A DNA stretch of 14,585 bases from Candidatus Zhuqueibacterota bacterium. GTDB taxonomy: Bacteria; Zhuqueibacterota; Zhuqueibacteria; Thermofontimicrobiales; Thiofontviventaceae. The DNA lies in contig WJJN01000305.1 of NCBI GenBank assembly GCA_014729735.1, positions 1 through 14,585 on the forward strand, written 5' to 3'. Each line of letters starts with the position of its first letter. Within the stretch, counting starts at the first letter, position 1. Shown one piece after another: positions 7,035-14,242 of the stretch. The notes under the pieces were generated by a model that saw only the letters and a list, made by a program, of their open reading frames with translations, did no database searches and had not been told where the DNA came from. A program made the translations under genes and the position numbers.

Positions 7035-7067
7035 AGATTTCCGAAATTTTTGAGATTTCGGAAATCT
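7035..7067. terminator. Hairpin between convergent genes (copy 2 of the repeat family)
   Basis: AGATTTCCGAAAT (7035-7047) and ATTTCGGAAATCT (7055-7067) are exact reverse complements, extended inward by a T-G and a T-A pair. It lies 24 nt after the redoxin stop and about 50 nt after the sulfotransferase stop on the other strand, so it could serve both. No clear T-run follows on either side. The 31-nt core 7036-7066 matches 302-332 in length and outer arms. Confidence 0.65.
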
Positions 7068-7115
7068 TGATTTTCACAGGGAGCATATTTTTAGAGTCAC
7101 AGTAGGAAGCCGGAG

Positions 7116-8144
7116 TCAAGCACTTAAGCGCCGGCGGATTGTGTCTTTCAGATTCCGCATGCGCTTAACATTAAACATGAATGCGAAGCCTAATTTGACC
7201 GGGAAAATCAGGTAGGATTTCAGCATTTTGAAAATCGGACGCTTATGTTCAGTCGGCTGATAGCCATGTTTTTTCATTGTGTCAGTTGTTACCTTTGTAC
7301 AAATTGCGATTTCCGCAGGCGATAATCCGCCTTTTTGCCAACGACCGGCAGCGTTTTTGTTGATGCCCTTTCGCTCAGGATGGTCATTTCCGCTGGAAGA
7401 ACCGATCTGCGGCAATTCTAACATATTTTCCGAGAATTGCAATCCCAGAAAATCCACAACAGAATGTATCGATTCTTCCGGTCTGTTGATCAAATCCTCA
7501 AACCGTAGTTGAAATATACGCTGGTGATCCCTATATTTATCCGCACTATTGATCGCAGCATTCCACATTTTGGATATCGTGATCGGATGATAGTTGACCC
7601 ATGCGCGAAACGCCTCTTGAAGCGGAATATATTTTCCACCTAAAAAACGGCGCTTCCATTTCTTTTTTTGAGATAACAGCACGTCACGAGGGTCTCGCAC
7701 CATATTCACAATACGAGCTTCCGGGATCAGTTCGAGAATATCGCCGATATAATATACATTGCGCGGGGTTTGATCGCAGGGTATGGTTTTCGAGTTGCGT
7801 CGCGTTTCATAATCCAAAAATGCCCGGAAGACATCCAAAGAGCGCATCGATTCCCGTTGTTCGATGGAGTCGAGGACAGTCCGGGCTTCTTCTTTAAATC
7901 TGCGGGGATTCCCCTGTCGCAAATAACCATCACGCTGGATTGTAAACAATCGCTTTAGAAGATTCAACGCCTGCTCTCCGGATAAGGAGCGATCTTTGTC
8001 GGTGGCAGACCATAACTGCCCGAAAAAATGCAATTCACCGAATGTGAACACTTTTGGATGCATGCCGATGATGCGTCCCATCATCGTGGTGCCGGATCGC
8101 GAGTTTCCGACGACAAAAATAACAGGATTTTTTTCGTTCTCCAT
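7116..8144 (-). CDS. PAPS-dependent sulfotransferase-family protein
   Basis: The 342-residue protein carries the two PAPS-binding signatures of sulfotransferases: the 5'-phosphosulfate loop GNSRSGTT (13-20) near the N-terminus and the 3'-phosphate motif VRDPRDVLLS (149-158). RFEDLINRPEES (214-225) and GRWQKGGLS (267-275) are further landmarks of the Sulfotransfer_1/3 group. Such enzymes move a sulfuryl group from PAPS to a hydroxyl or amine on a glycan, lipid or small molecule. The acceptor cannot be inferred, and no PAPS synthesis genes are in the window. The basic C-terminal tail with a hydrophobic stretch (about 308-325) might bring it to the membrane. AGAGG lies 5 nt before the ATG. It is the only gene of its unit here, between a hairpin and a 307-nt spacer. 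Confidence 0.85.
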   Translation of the reverse strand: MENEKNPVIFVVGNSRSGTTMMGRIIGMHPKVFTFGELHFFGQLWSATDKDRSLSGEQALNLLKRLFTIQRDGYLRQGNPRRFKEEARTVLDSIEQRESMRSLDVFRAFLDYETRRNSKTIPCDQTPRNVYYIGDILELIPEARIVNMVRDPRDVLLSQKKKWKRRFLGGKYIPLQEAFRAWVNYHPITISKMWNAAINSADKYRDHQRIFQLRFEDLINRPEESIHSVVDFLGLQFSENMLELPQIGSSSGNDHPERKGINKNAAGRWQKGGLSPAEIAICTKVTTDTMKKHGYQPTEHKRPIFKMLKSYLIFPVKLGFAFMFNVKRMRNLKDTIRRRLSA

Positions 8145-8334
8145 ATTCGCCTCTGTCTAATAATCCTTCTGAAAACAGCTTTCACTATGTTCTTGTAAAC
8201 TACAGGCAATCTAAATATTTTGCTTATTTTATGGAATGAAAAGTTTAAAAATATATTTCATTTCAAGGAATCCTGCAGGATGTAACCCCACGACACTTTA
8301 AATGTATCCCTTTGTTCTAAAAATTTAACAGATT

Positions 8335-8365
8335 GATCCCTGATTTTTCAAAGATTTCGGAAATA
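8335..8365. repeat. Decayed third copy of the hairpin repeat
   Basis: AGATTTCGGAAAT (8352-8364) is identical to 7053-7065 in copy 2, and the right arm matches the family at 9 of 10 positions. The expected left arm (8335-8344) matches at only about 6 of 10, so the stem can no longer form fully. A chance match of one arm is possible. Confidence 0.35.
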
Positions 8366-8408
8366 TGAATTTATATACGACCTGTTTCGTCTTATTTATA
8401 AATACGAA

Positions 8409-8435
8409 AAATGCAATCAAATAATGATTGCATTT
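8409..8435 (-). terminator. Rho-independent terminator of the perR-rubrerythrin operon
   Basis: AAATGCAATCA (8409-8419) pairs exactly with TGATTGCATTT (8425-8435) around AATAA. Read on the minus strand, the stem runs into five T residues, and it lies 16 nt beyond the stop codon at 8452. Confidence 0.8.
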
Positions 8436-8451
8436 AATATATGACTAAAAA

Positions 8452-8958
8452 TCAATCAACGGGCCAAAAATTATTATCGAACCAAATATTCTCTTTTAAT
8501 TCATCGTCAATGTCTGCGAGTAGCTGAAGATGGGTCTTCTCCCAGGTCGACAACCAATTATAAAGTTCTTTTTCGAGAGCATCACTTGTCTCCTTACCAC
8601 GCGCGGAATAGTAGTTCACGGCTTTTTCTTCCATCGACATGGCGGCGGAAATTGCTGCAGCTTCATAGCTCGATGCAGAGATATTTTGTTTTATATCGCT
8701 GTTCAATACCTCTTCGGCAATAACATCCGACGGCGAGCCTTCCAGCGTTAGTGATTTAAATTTTCCATTTTTCTTGAGATTACTGAAATGCTGTTCCAAT
8801 ATATGAATATGTTTTTCCTCTTCACCTGCCATGGTTTTAAATATTGTTTTCACTGACTCGTTCGATGTATTTCTTACCACACTTTCGTAAAATGCTTTTC
8901 CTCGCCGTTCGAGCAATATTGCGCCTTTTAAAATATCAACTGCTTTTTCAACTGACAT
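8452..8958 (-). CDS. Rubrerythrin/ferritin-like diiron protein
   Basis: The 168-residue four-helix-bundle protein has two copies of the ferritin-like ligand pattern. Glu17 (LERRGKAFY) and Glu47-x-x-His50 (EEEKHIHIL) form the first half; Glu110 (MEEKAVNYY) and Glu140-x-x-His143 (WEKTH) form the second. This predicts a non-haem diiron centre, as in rubrerythrins, which reduce hydrogen peroxide in anaerobes. There is no C-terminal rubredoxin domain: the chain ends in a Trp- and Asn-rich tail (WFDNNFWPVD), so electrons would have to come from another protein. The ATG abuts the perR stop codon and its AGGAG site overlaps the end of perR, so the two are cotranscribed. This context strongly supports a peroxide-defence role, although iron storage or membrane-lipid modification are known functions of related proteins. 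Confidence 0.8.
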   Translation of the reverse strand: MSVEKAVDILKGAILLERRGKAFYESVVRNTSNESVKTIFKTMAGEEEKHIHILEQHFSNLKKNGKFKSLTLEGSPSDVIAEEVLNSDIKQNISASSYEAAAISAAMSMEEKAVNYYSARGKETSDALEKELYNWLSTWEKTHLQLLADIDDELKENIWFDNNFWPVD

Positions 8959-9378
8959 TTAATTCTCCTGTAAATTATTATTCAAGCAATTTTTGCAAAT
9001 CCCCTTGAAATATCCCTGTATTTCTTCGATTTTGTGATCTTCAATGCTCATCGAGTCCTGATAAATACATCCTACGTCAACATCAAATATAGAACCACAC
9101 TTTTTGCACATAAAATGATGATGCGGCTTCCGGGCGTATTCATATCGCAATTCTGACTCTGAAATTGTGAGCACATTCACCAGGGCGTGCTGTCTTAAAA
9201 CATCCAGTGTATTATAGACCGTTGTTTTAGAAAGCGTTGGTACTTTTTTGAATAATGCCATGTAGATCATATCCACAGTTGGATGAATTGGGTTTTTGTC
9301 CAGAAATTCCAGAATTTTAATCCGTTGAAAGGTGGGTTTTATTCCGGAATCTTTTAAGATTTCTTTGTAAGTCTCCAT
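8959..9378 (-). CDS. perR: Fur-family regulator, PerR-like peroxide sensor
   Basis: The 139-residue protein has the Fur winged helix, with recognition region TLSKTTVYNTLDVL (48-61), and the structural zinc site from CKKC (Cys91, Cys94) and CKNC (Cys128, Cys131). Compared with Bacillus subtilis PerR, the regulatory metal ligands align as His32 (His37), Glu80 (Asp85), His86 (His91), His88 (His93) and Asp99 (Asp104). Aspartate at the last position is the residue linked to peroxide sensing in PerR, where Fur proteins carry glutamate. The Asp85 counterpart is glutamate, a modest departure. The downstream rubrerythrin gene and a PerR-box-like operator in the promoter support the call. Only a weak AGG ribosome binding site precedes the ATG. 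Without the operator context, Fur or Zur would remain possible. Confidence 0.8.
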   Translation of the reverse strand: METYKEILKDSGIKPTFQRIKILEFLDKNPIHPTVDMIYMALFKKVPTLSKTTVYNTLDVLRQHALVNVLTISESELRYEYARKPHHHFMCKKCGSIFDVDVGCIYQDSMSIEDHKIEEIQGYFKGICKNCLNNNLQEN

Positions 9379-9413
9379 TTTAGCCTATAATACAATTCGT
9401 AACTATTTTTCAT

Positions 9414-9437
9414 TTATAATTAATATAAATTATATCA
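9414..9437 (-). promoter_or_regulatory. Extended -10 promoter with PerR-box-like operator
   Basis: On the minus strand TGATATAAT (9437-9429) is a perfect extended -10 element. Directly downstream, 9414-9428 reads TTATAATTAATATAA on the plus strand. That matches the PerR box TTATAATNATTATAA at 13 of 14 defined positions. The wider block 9415-9434 is symmetric at 18 of 20 positions. A repressor bound here would cover the transcription start about 40 nt before perR, so autoregulation is likely. AT-richness raises the chance of a random match, but the position is right. Confidence 0.6.
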
Positions 9438-9480
9438 GATACAAAATCAAGCGATTTTTGTTTCATTTACAAGCCATGTT

Positions 9481-9933
9481 TCAAGCTCCGAGTAATTCAA
9501 CCATTTCAGTTGGGTTCAGACGAAACGGACTGCCTCTGCCTCCGAAAAAACCGTGTTCCCGGATCATGTGGACACTCAACTGCGAATATTTGAATGTTCT
9601 ATTCAAGTCCTTTACTTCGACAGTGCAGGTAATTTTATGATGCAACCGCGGCTCCTCGAAAGGACAGGGCAGCAACCCGCGGCTCCAAATGATCTGCACT
9701 GTGTAATCTCCTAAATCGACTTTGGTTTCCAGTCCTTTTTTGCCTTGTTCAATAAAGAATTGAAGTCGATCCGCTACCTGTTCCGGTGTTCTGTTCAATC
9801 GCGCCAGAATCCGGGTATCCTCATTAACGATTTCATGGACATGCCGGGGATCGTCACCTAAAAAACCCTCTTTTGTTATTACACCGGGTAAGAAATTCTT
9901 ATGTATAATATTTTCCTGCGGTGTTTTTTTCAT
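9481..9933 (-). CDS. Conserved protein of unknown function at the end of the nqr operon
   Basis: The 150-residue soluble protein has no signal peptide or membrane helix. It begins with a PGVITKEGFLGDD segment (16-28), has a helical middle (RHVHEIVNEDTRILARLN...PEQVADRLQFFIEQGKKGL), a central strand region with LLPCPFEEP (Cys90), and a strongly motif-like end: YSQLSVHMIREHGFFGGRGSPFRL (His122, His127, GSPFRL at 134-139). I think similar proteins occur in scattered anaerobes under hypothetical labels, but I cannot name a family. It starts 20 nt after nqrF with its own GGGAG site, so it is the last gene of the operon. This is the position where other nqr operons carry apbE or nqrM; it resembles neither, having only two cysteines (Cys90, Cys103) and no flavin-transferase motifs. 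A role in assembling or regulating the complex is inference from position only. Confidence 0.7.
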   Translation of the reverse strand: MKKTPQENIIHKNFLPGVITKEGFLGDDPRHVHEIVNEDTRILARLNRTPEQVADRLQFFIEQGKKGLETKVDLGDYTVQIIWSRGLLPCPFEEPRLHHKITCTVEVKDLNRTFKYSQLSVHMIREHGFFGGRGSPFRLNPTEMVELLGA

Positions 9934-9953
9934 AATCCACTCCCAAAATTATT

Positions 9954-11066
9954 CTAACCAAAAGGATCATAAAAAATACGGTCTGATTTCATTCCATAAT
10001 TTTTCATGATTTTAATACACGCATCGATCATACCGGGACTTCCACACAAATAGCCCTGGCTTTTTTCCAAATCATCATGTGACTTTAAATATTTTTCGAG
10101 CGGTACTGTAATTAGTCCGGTTTCTCCGTCCCAGTCATCATCCGGTTCTGGTCCGGAAAGGGCAGGTACAAAGGTGAAATTTTCGATTCTTTCTTCCAGT
10201 GATCTCATTTCCTCTACATAGAACAGATCTTTTTTCGTGACCGCACCGAAAAAGTAGGTCATCTTTCTTTTCGATTTTTTTCGCGCCATATCTTCAAGAA
10301 TGGAGACAAACGGCGCCATTCCCGAACCACCGGCGACCATAATCATTTCACCCTCATCTTCCCGAATGTAGAAGTCTCCCATCGGTGCGACAAACTTTAC
10401 TTTCTCTCCTTCCTGCAGATAATCGTGCACCCATGTCGTGCAAATCCCTTCGGGAACCAATCGCACCATCAAATCGATGTGATCCTTCTCAAAATGTGGC
10501 GATGCAATGGAATAAGCACGGGAGACGCTTTCCTTTACGCCATTGTAAGGTTTGGAATTCAATTGAGCATATTGTCCTGGCTTAAACGAAATTTCTTTAG
10601 GTTCGGTTAATTTCAATCGAACAAGTTTTATATCATACGTCAGATCTGTTATCTTATCGACTTCCGATTCGAATTCTTTTATGTTGAATAATTCCTCGGG
10701 AATCTCGATCCGCATATCCTGCTTCACTTTAACCTGACACGACAGGCGGACGTTTTCCGCCATTTCCTCCTCCGTTAAAAGCGGCTCTTCCGTTGGCAAT
10801 ATCGGACCAACTCCCTCATGCACTTTACATTTACAGTAAGCACATGTGCCGCGACCTCCGCACGCGGAAGGTAAGAATATTTTCTGTGAGTTTAATGAGG
10901 ATAGTAAAGACGATCCTCCCTCTATTGTAAATTCTTCTTCATCATTTATTGTGATTTTACATTCACCGTAATTTGCAAAAAACCGTTCAGCAAGTACCAG
11001 TAGAAGAGCAAGAACACCACTTATTCCAGCCATTGCGGCTGTTGTGATAAGTATTTTAAATATCAT
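9954..11066 (-). CDS. nqrF: Na+-NQR subunit F, NADH-oxidising flavoprotein
   Basis: The 370-residue subunit takes electrons from NADH through FAD to a 2Fe-2S cluster. It has an N-terminal membrane anchor (about 5-28) and a ferredoxin-like domain with ACGGRGTCAYC (Cys69, Cys75, Cys78) completed by Cys110 in RLSCQVKV. A further cysteine, Cys80, is close to the cluster. The reductase part has the FAD motif RAYSIAS (183-189), the nucleotide loop GGSGMAPF (246-253) and CGSPGMI (341-347). It is shorter than the roughly 407 residues of Vibrio NqrF. The loss lies mainly between the first FAD-domain strand (GQYAQLNS) and RAYS, where Vibrio NqrF has an insertion of around 30 residues. It sits 24 nt after nqrE. 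Rnf does not contain this subunit type, so the operon is Nqr. Confidence 0.93.
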   Translation of the reverse strand: MIFKILITTAAMAGISGVLALLLVLAERFFANYGECKITINDEEEFTIEGGSSLLSSLNSQKIFLPSACGGRGTCAYCKCKVHEGVGPILPTEEPLLTEEEMAENVRLSCQVKVKQDMRIEIPEELFNIKEFESEVDKITDLTYDIKLVRLKLTEPKEISFKPGQYAQLNSKPYNGVKESVSRAYSIASPHFEKDHIDLMVRLVPEGICTTWVHDYLQEGEKVKFVAPMGDFYIREDEGEMIMVAGGSGMAPFVSILEDMARKKSKRKMTYFFGAVTKKDLFYVEEMRSLEERIENFTFVPALSGPEPDDDWDGETGLITVPLEKYLKSHDDLEKSQGYLCGSPGMIDACIKIMKNYGMKSDRIFYDPFG

Positions 11067-11090
11067 AGTTTATAACCTGATTCCTATATT

Positions 11091-11681
11091 TTACTGAATT
11101 TGAACGATTCCGGAAAATCCGATAAAAGCCATTGCCATTAATCCCGTAATAATCAATACGATTCCAGGTCCGCGTAGCGCCGGGGGAATACGTTTTTCAT
11201 TGATACGTTGCCGGATGCCAGCCATTGCCAGAATTGCCAGCAGCCAGCCCAATCCACTTCCGGCTCCAAACATCACGCTTTGAATAAAGGTGTATTTTCG
11301 GATGACCATAAACAGCGACACGCCCAAAATGGCACAGTTCACTGTGATCAATGGTAAAAATATACCTAAATTGATATAAAGCACCTCGGAAAATCGTTCT
11401 ATAATCATCTCAATTAATTGCACTGCTGATGCAATTACTATAATAAACGCAATAAATCTTAAATATTCTATTCCTAATGGAACAAGCACATAATAGTATA
11501 TCAGATAATTTAAAGCGGATGTGACCGTTAGAACAAATACCACCGCCAGTCCAAGTCCCAGCGATGTTTTCACCTGTGCCGAAACGGACAGGAACGAGCA
11601 CATTCCCAAAAAATATACCAATAAAATGTTACCTGTAAATATCGATGCGAAAAATATAACCCATGGAGACAGACTTTCCAT
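11091..11681 (-). CDS. nqrE: Na+-NQR subunit E, integral membrane protein
   Basis: The 196-residue protein has six predicted hydrophobic helices and belongs to the NqrE/RnfA family. Cys28 (FLGMCSF) and Cys116 (ITVNCAILG) are the conserved half-membrane cysteines. Together with the pair in NqrD they hold the intramembrane iron or 2Fe-2S centre that passes electrons from NqrF to the flavin of NqrC. NCAILGVSLF and the GSGLGWLLAI stretch (about 140-150) are family landmarks, and length is normal. AGGAG precedes the ATG, and nqrD ends 12 nt upstream. Confidence 0.95.
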   Translation of the reverse strand: MESLSPWVIFFASIFTGNILLVYFLGMCSFLSVSAQVKTSLGLGLAVVFVLTVTSALNYLIYYYVLVPLGIEYLRFIAFIIVIASAVQLIEMIIERFSEVLYINLGIFLPLITVNCAILGVSLFMVIRKYTFIQSVMFGAGSGLGWLLAILAMAGIRQRINEKRIPPALRGPGIVLIITGLMAMAFIGFSGIVQIQ

Positions 11682-11693
11682 AAATAAGAACTC

Positions 11694-12338
11694 CTATTTT
11701 TCTGAATGAGAAATGTTCGTGGTTGAAATATTATTGGCGACCCATATAAAAATCGCCAGCATGAAGAATCCACCGGGTGCCATAATCATAAATGCCCACT
11801 GTATCCAGCCTTCGGAATAGCCGAGGCTTCTCACCAGCGGATCCATCACAGGATACCCCAGTATCGTTCCGAAACCCAACAATTCTCTGAAAAACGCGAT
11901 TACAAGGATAACGTAAGTGTAGCCGATCCCGGACATCACACCGTCCAGAAATGCCAAAGGTGGTCGATTTGAGGATGAAAATGCCTCCAGCCTGCCCATG
12001 ATAATGCAGTTGGTTATGATCAGCCCCACATACGGACCCAGCGCCTTGCTGATGTCCGGCACGTAAGCTTTCAGAACGATATCGACGATGACCACAAAGC
12101 TTGCAATGATCAACGTTTGCACCATCATTCGAACACGCTGCGGAATAATATTACGCATCAGCGAGACGACGAGTGCAGAAAACGCCATTACAAAAATAAG
12201 TCCCAATCCGAGGATTAGTGTATTGAGGAAAATATTCGTCACGGCAAGCGTAGAACATATCCCTAAAATTTGCACTGTCACCGGATTGTTTTTCCATAAA
12301 TCATCTTTTATGATTTCTGCTGATTTTGCACTTATCAT
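11694..12338 (-). CDS. nqrD: Na+-NQR subunit D, integral membrane protein
   Basis: The 214-residue protein is of the NqrD/RnfE family, with about six membrane helices and the inverted-topology partner of NqrE. NNPVTVQILGICSTLAVT contains Cys28, and LIITNCIIMGRLEAF contains Cys111, the two ligands of the NqrD/E metal centre. FFRELLGFGTI (149-159) and MAPGGFFMLA (about 186-195) are conserved landmarks. GAGGT lies 5 nt before the ATG. It follows nqrC after 45 nt, the longest gap in the operon together with nqrB-nqrC; a weak 5-bp hairpin lies there. Confidence 0.95.
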   Translation of the reverse strand: MISAKSAEIIKDDLWKNNPVTVQILGICSTLAVTNIFLNTLILGLGLIFVMAFSALVVSLMRNIIPQRVRMMVQTLIIASFVVIVDIVLKAYVPDISKALGPYVGLIITNCIIMGRLEAFSSSNRPPLAFLDGVMSGIGYTYVILVIAFFRELLGFGTILGYPVMDPLVRSLGYSEGWIQWAFMIMAPGGFFMLAIFIWVANNISTTNISHSEK

Positions 12339-12383
12339 AAATACCTCATATATTTTAAAATGTGGCTTTTAAACACCACACTA

Positions 12384-13157
12384 CTATGCTCGTTGTGAAA
12401 CTGCTTGCTTTAATTGTTGTTCATTTTCCTTGATGAGATCGAGATAGAATTTCAGATCGGTATTAAGCATCTTTTGAACACCTGAAACGGTCTGTGTGGC
12501 TCCCGTGATTGCCTGCAGACTATTCGTCGGATCTTCGATATTGGATTGTTCTTTTTCTTTGACAAGGACAATCGGCTTCCTCTTAGAATCTTCATGAAAT
12601 CCTTCCAGACTTAAATTACGGAAAAAATATTTGAATTCTACCTCTGTAATGCGCGCACCGAGCCCGGGTGTTTCTACCTGCGCTGTAAAATCAATACCCA
12701 CCATTTTTTCCAAATTCGAGGAAACAGCACCAAATGCGCTGATCGTTCCCCATAATCCTTTTCCCTTCAAAGGAAATCCGTACGCAAGGACATTTCCCGA
12801 GTTGTCATGATGGATATAAATCGTCGCCGAATCTTCTATTGCAAGAAAACTGTCTTTCAATAATTTTTTATGTTCTTCAGAAATCGGGAGCGTCACCGTC
12901 TTAATTTCTTCCCTGATTGTTTCTATAACATTTTGTTCGTTCCAGGGAAGATCGTTCGTTGTAGCAGCAGGATTCAATTCCGTTTCATCGATTTCTTTTG
13001 GCAGAATATCGAACGCATATAAAATGGATTTGGCTTCATCTATCTGCAAATTCTGGATTATACGGGCACGTGATGTCTCATTGATAACCGCCAGAACTGA
13101 AATAAAAAGAACGGTTACGAATGTCATAAATGCTATTGTTGTGATCGATTTTTTCAT
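12384..13157 (-). CDS. nqrC: Na+-NQR subunit C with covalent FMN site
   Basis: The 257-residue subunit has an N-terminal membrane helix (about 5-25) and a periplasmic FMN-binding domain. The covalent flavin is expected on Thr221 in ITGATQTVSG, matching the S/T-GAT attachment motif. GKGLWGTISAF (132-142) and ETPGLGARI (162-170) are the other conserved blocks. Length equals that of Vibrio NqrC. Attachment normally needs the flavin transferase ApbE, which is not encoded in this window. The ribosome binding site is weak (AAAGAAA). Confidence 0.93.
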   Translation of the reverse strand: MKKSITTIAFMTFVTVLFISVLAVINETSRARIIQNLQIDEAKSILYAFDILPKEIDETELNPAATTNDLPWNEQNVIETIREEIKTVTLPISEEHKKLLKDSFLAIEDSATIYIHHDNSGNVLAYGFPLKGKGLWGTISAFGAVSSNLEKMVGIDFTAQVETPGLGARITEVEFKYFFRNLSLEGFHEDSKRKPIVLVKEKEQSNIEDPTNSLQAITGATQTVSGVQKMLNTDLKFYLDLIKENEQQLKQAVSQRA

Positions 13158-13200
13158 CTTATTTTTTCTTTGATATTCTTATACAATTTTATGAATACAA

Positions 13201-14220
13201 TCATGCTTTCTTCGCTTTTTTCGATGATTGGAAACTTTTAATCGCATAATCGATAATAGGACCAAACATATTACCCAATAATATGCCAAAAGTAAGACCA
13301 CCCGCGAATAGTGAAAAATACTTGATAATGATCGTCATCACAGCAATCAGTCCGGCATAAATAAAGCGTCCTATATTCGTGCGAGCTGCCGAAACCGGAT
13401 CGGTGACCATATAAAATCCGCCAAGGATTGCACTACCTGCTAACAATCCCAGTAGCGGATCAGAGATTTTTCCGGGCAAAAGCAGAAACAGGATTGTCTG
13501 GAACACGATAAAAGTCGCAAAGAAACCAACGACTAAACGCCAGTTGGCTATTTTTTTGTAAACCAGATAAATACCGCCAATCATTAACAACAAGGCGGAC
13601 ATTTCTCCCAGCGAACCACCGCCGATAAAAATAGTCTCTCCTAATTTTTCATACTGTCCGTTTATATTGCCCAGAAACAATTGCCAATAGCTCGGCAAAC
13701 TGGTCGCGCCATCTTTAAATGCAATGGCTGGTGTTGCCGAAGTTATTGAAGACAAATAATCTCCGGCTGCAGCAAAACGCCATGCAGCGAATCCTGCCGG
13801 AAAATCCGAGAAGTTTGCTGCTGGCACCCACACACTGGTCATTTGCACCGGAAAGGTGATATAAACAAATGCCCGACCGGCAATGGCAGGATTAAACACA
13901 TTACCGCCAAATCCGCCAAACGCCATTTTGCCAAAAGTAATTGCAAATACGGCACCCACTGCGACCATGTAAAAAGGTATTGTTGGCGGAAGTGTCATTG
14001 CATATAAGAACGCAGTAACAAACACTGCTTCTGTGACTTTACCCGTGCTTTTTCTGACAAACAGCCATTCTGTAATCACACAACTGACGACGGAAATGGC
14101 TAAGATCGCCACTGTAACCCAGCCGAAAAAAAAGATTGATCCAATAAACGCCGGAATAAGACAATAGACAACCGTTCGCATGATCGGCTGTTTTTGAAAC
14201 TCTATATTAAATATCCTCAT
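13201..14220 (-). CDS. nqrB: Na+-NQR subunit B with covalent FMN site and short N-terminus
   Basis: The 339-residue membrane subunit carries the Na+ path, the quinone-side riboflavin and a covalent FMN. Thr163 in ITSATPAIAF corresponds to the attachment threonine. GGFGGNVFNPAIAGRAFVYITFP (102-124) and FYMVTDPVSAARTN (269-282) are NqrB-type landmarks; the AGRAF form and the SVWVPA that follows favour NqrB over RnfD. It is shorter than the roughly 410 residues of Vibrio NqrB. Much of the difference is at the N-terminus: the first helix starts near residue 14 instead of about 53. The start is supported by AAGGA 6 nt upstream and by the preceding gene ending 22 nt away. NqrA is not encoded next to it, which is unusual. 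Confidence 0.92.
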   Translation of the reverse strand: MRIFNIEFQKQPIMRTVVYCLIPAFIGSIFFFGWVTVAILAISVVSCVITEWLFVRKSTGKVTEAVFVTAFLYAMTLPPTIPFYMVAVGAVFAITFGKMAFGGFGGNVFNPAIAGRAFVYITFPVQMTSVWVPAANFSDFPAGFAAWRFAAAGDYLSSITSATPAIAFKDGATSLPSYWQLFLGNINGQYEKLGETIFIGGGSLGEMSALLLMIGGIYLVYKKIANWRLVVGFFATFIVFQTILFLLLPGKISDPLLGLLAGSAILGGFYMVTDPVSAARTNIGRFIYAGLIAVMTIIIKYFSLFAGGLTFGILLGNMFGPIIDYAIKSFQSSKKAKKA

Positions 14221-14242
14221 TTTTATCCTTTTATTTTTTTGC

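Larger units (their letters stand above)
8145..8451. other. Non-coding spacer upstream of the sulfotransferase gene
   Basis: This AT-rich 307-nt spacer holds no convincing reading frame. It contains the 12-nt perfect palindrome ATCCTGCAGGAT (8270-8281), a decayed copy of the hairpin repeat (8335-8365) and the terminator of the perR-rubrerythrin operon (8409-8435). It must also hold the sulfotransferase promoter, which I cannot place confidently. Confidence 0.6.

Noticed and set aside
8270..8281. Perfect palindrome ATCCTGCAGGAT as an operator
   Set aside because: It is short, single and about 130 nt from the nearest start codon; no family of regulator can be linked to it.
9442..9460. Terminator of the nqr operon (CAAAATC/GATTTTTG)
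   Set aside because: The stem is AT-rich with a bulge and no T-run follows on the minus strand, so read-through into perR cannot be excluded but termination here is not supported.
12361..12380. Hairpin between nqrC and nqrD as an internal terminator or attenuator
   Set aside because: The stem is only 5 bp with a 10-nt loop, followed by four T residues; too weak to call in AT-rich sequence.
9954..14220. An Rnf complex rather than Nqr
   Set aside because: The set has an NADH-FAD-2Fe-2S NqrF and an NqrB-type AGRAF block, and lacks RnfB and RnfC polyferredoxin-type subunits. NqrC and NqrB lengths and motifs also fit Nqr.
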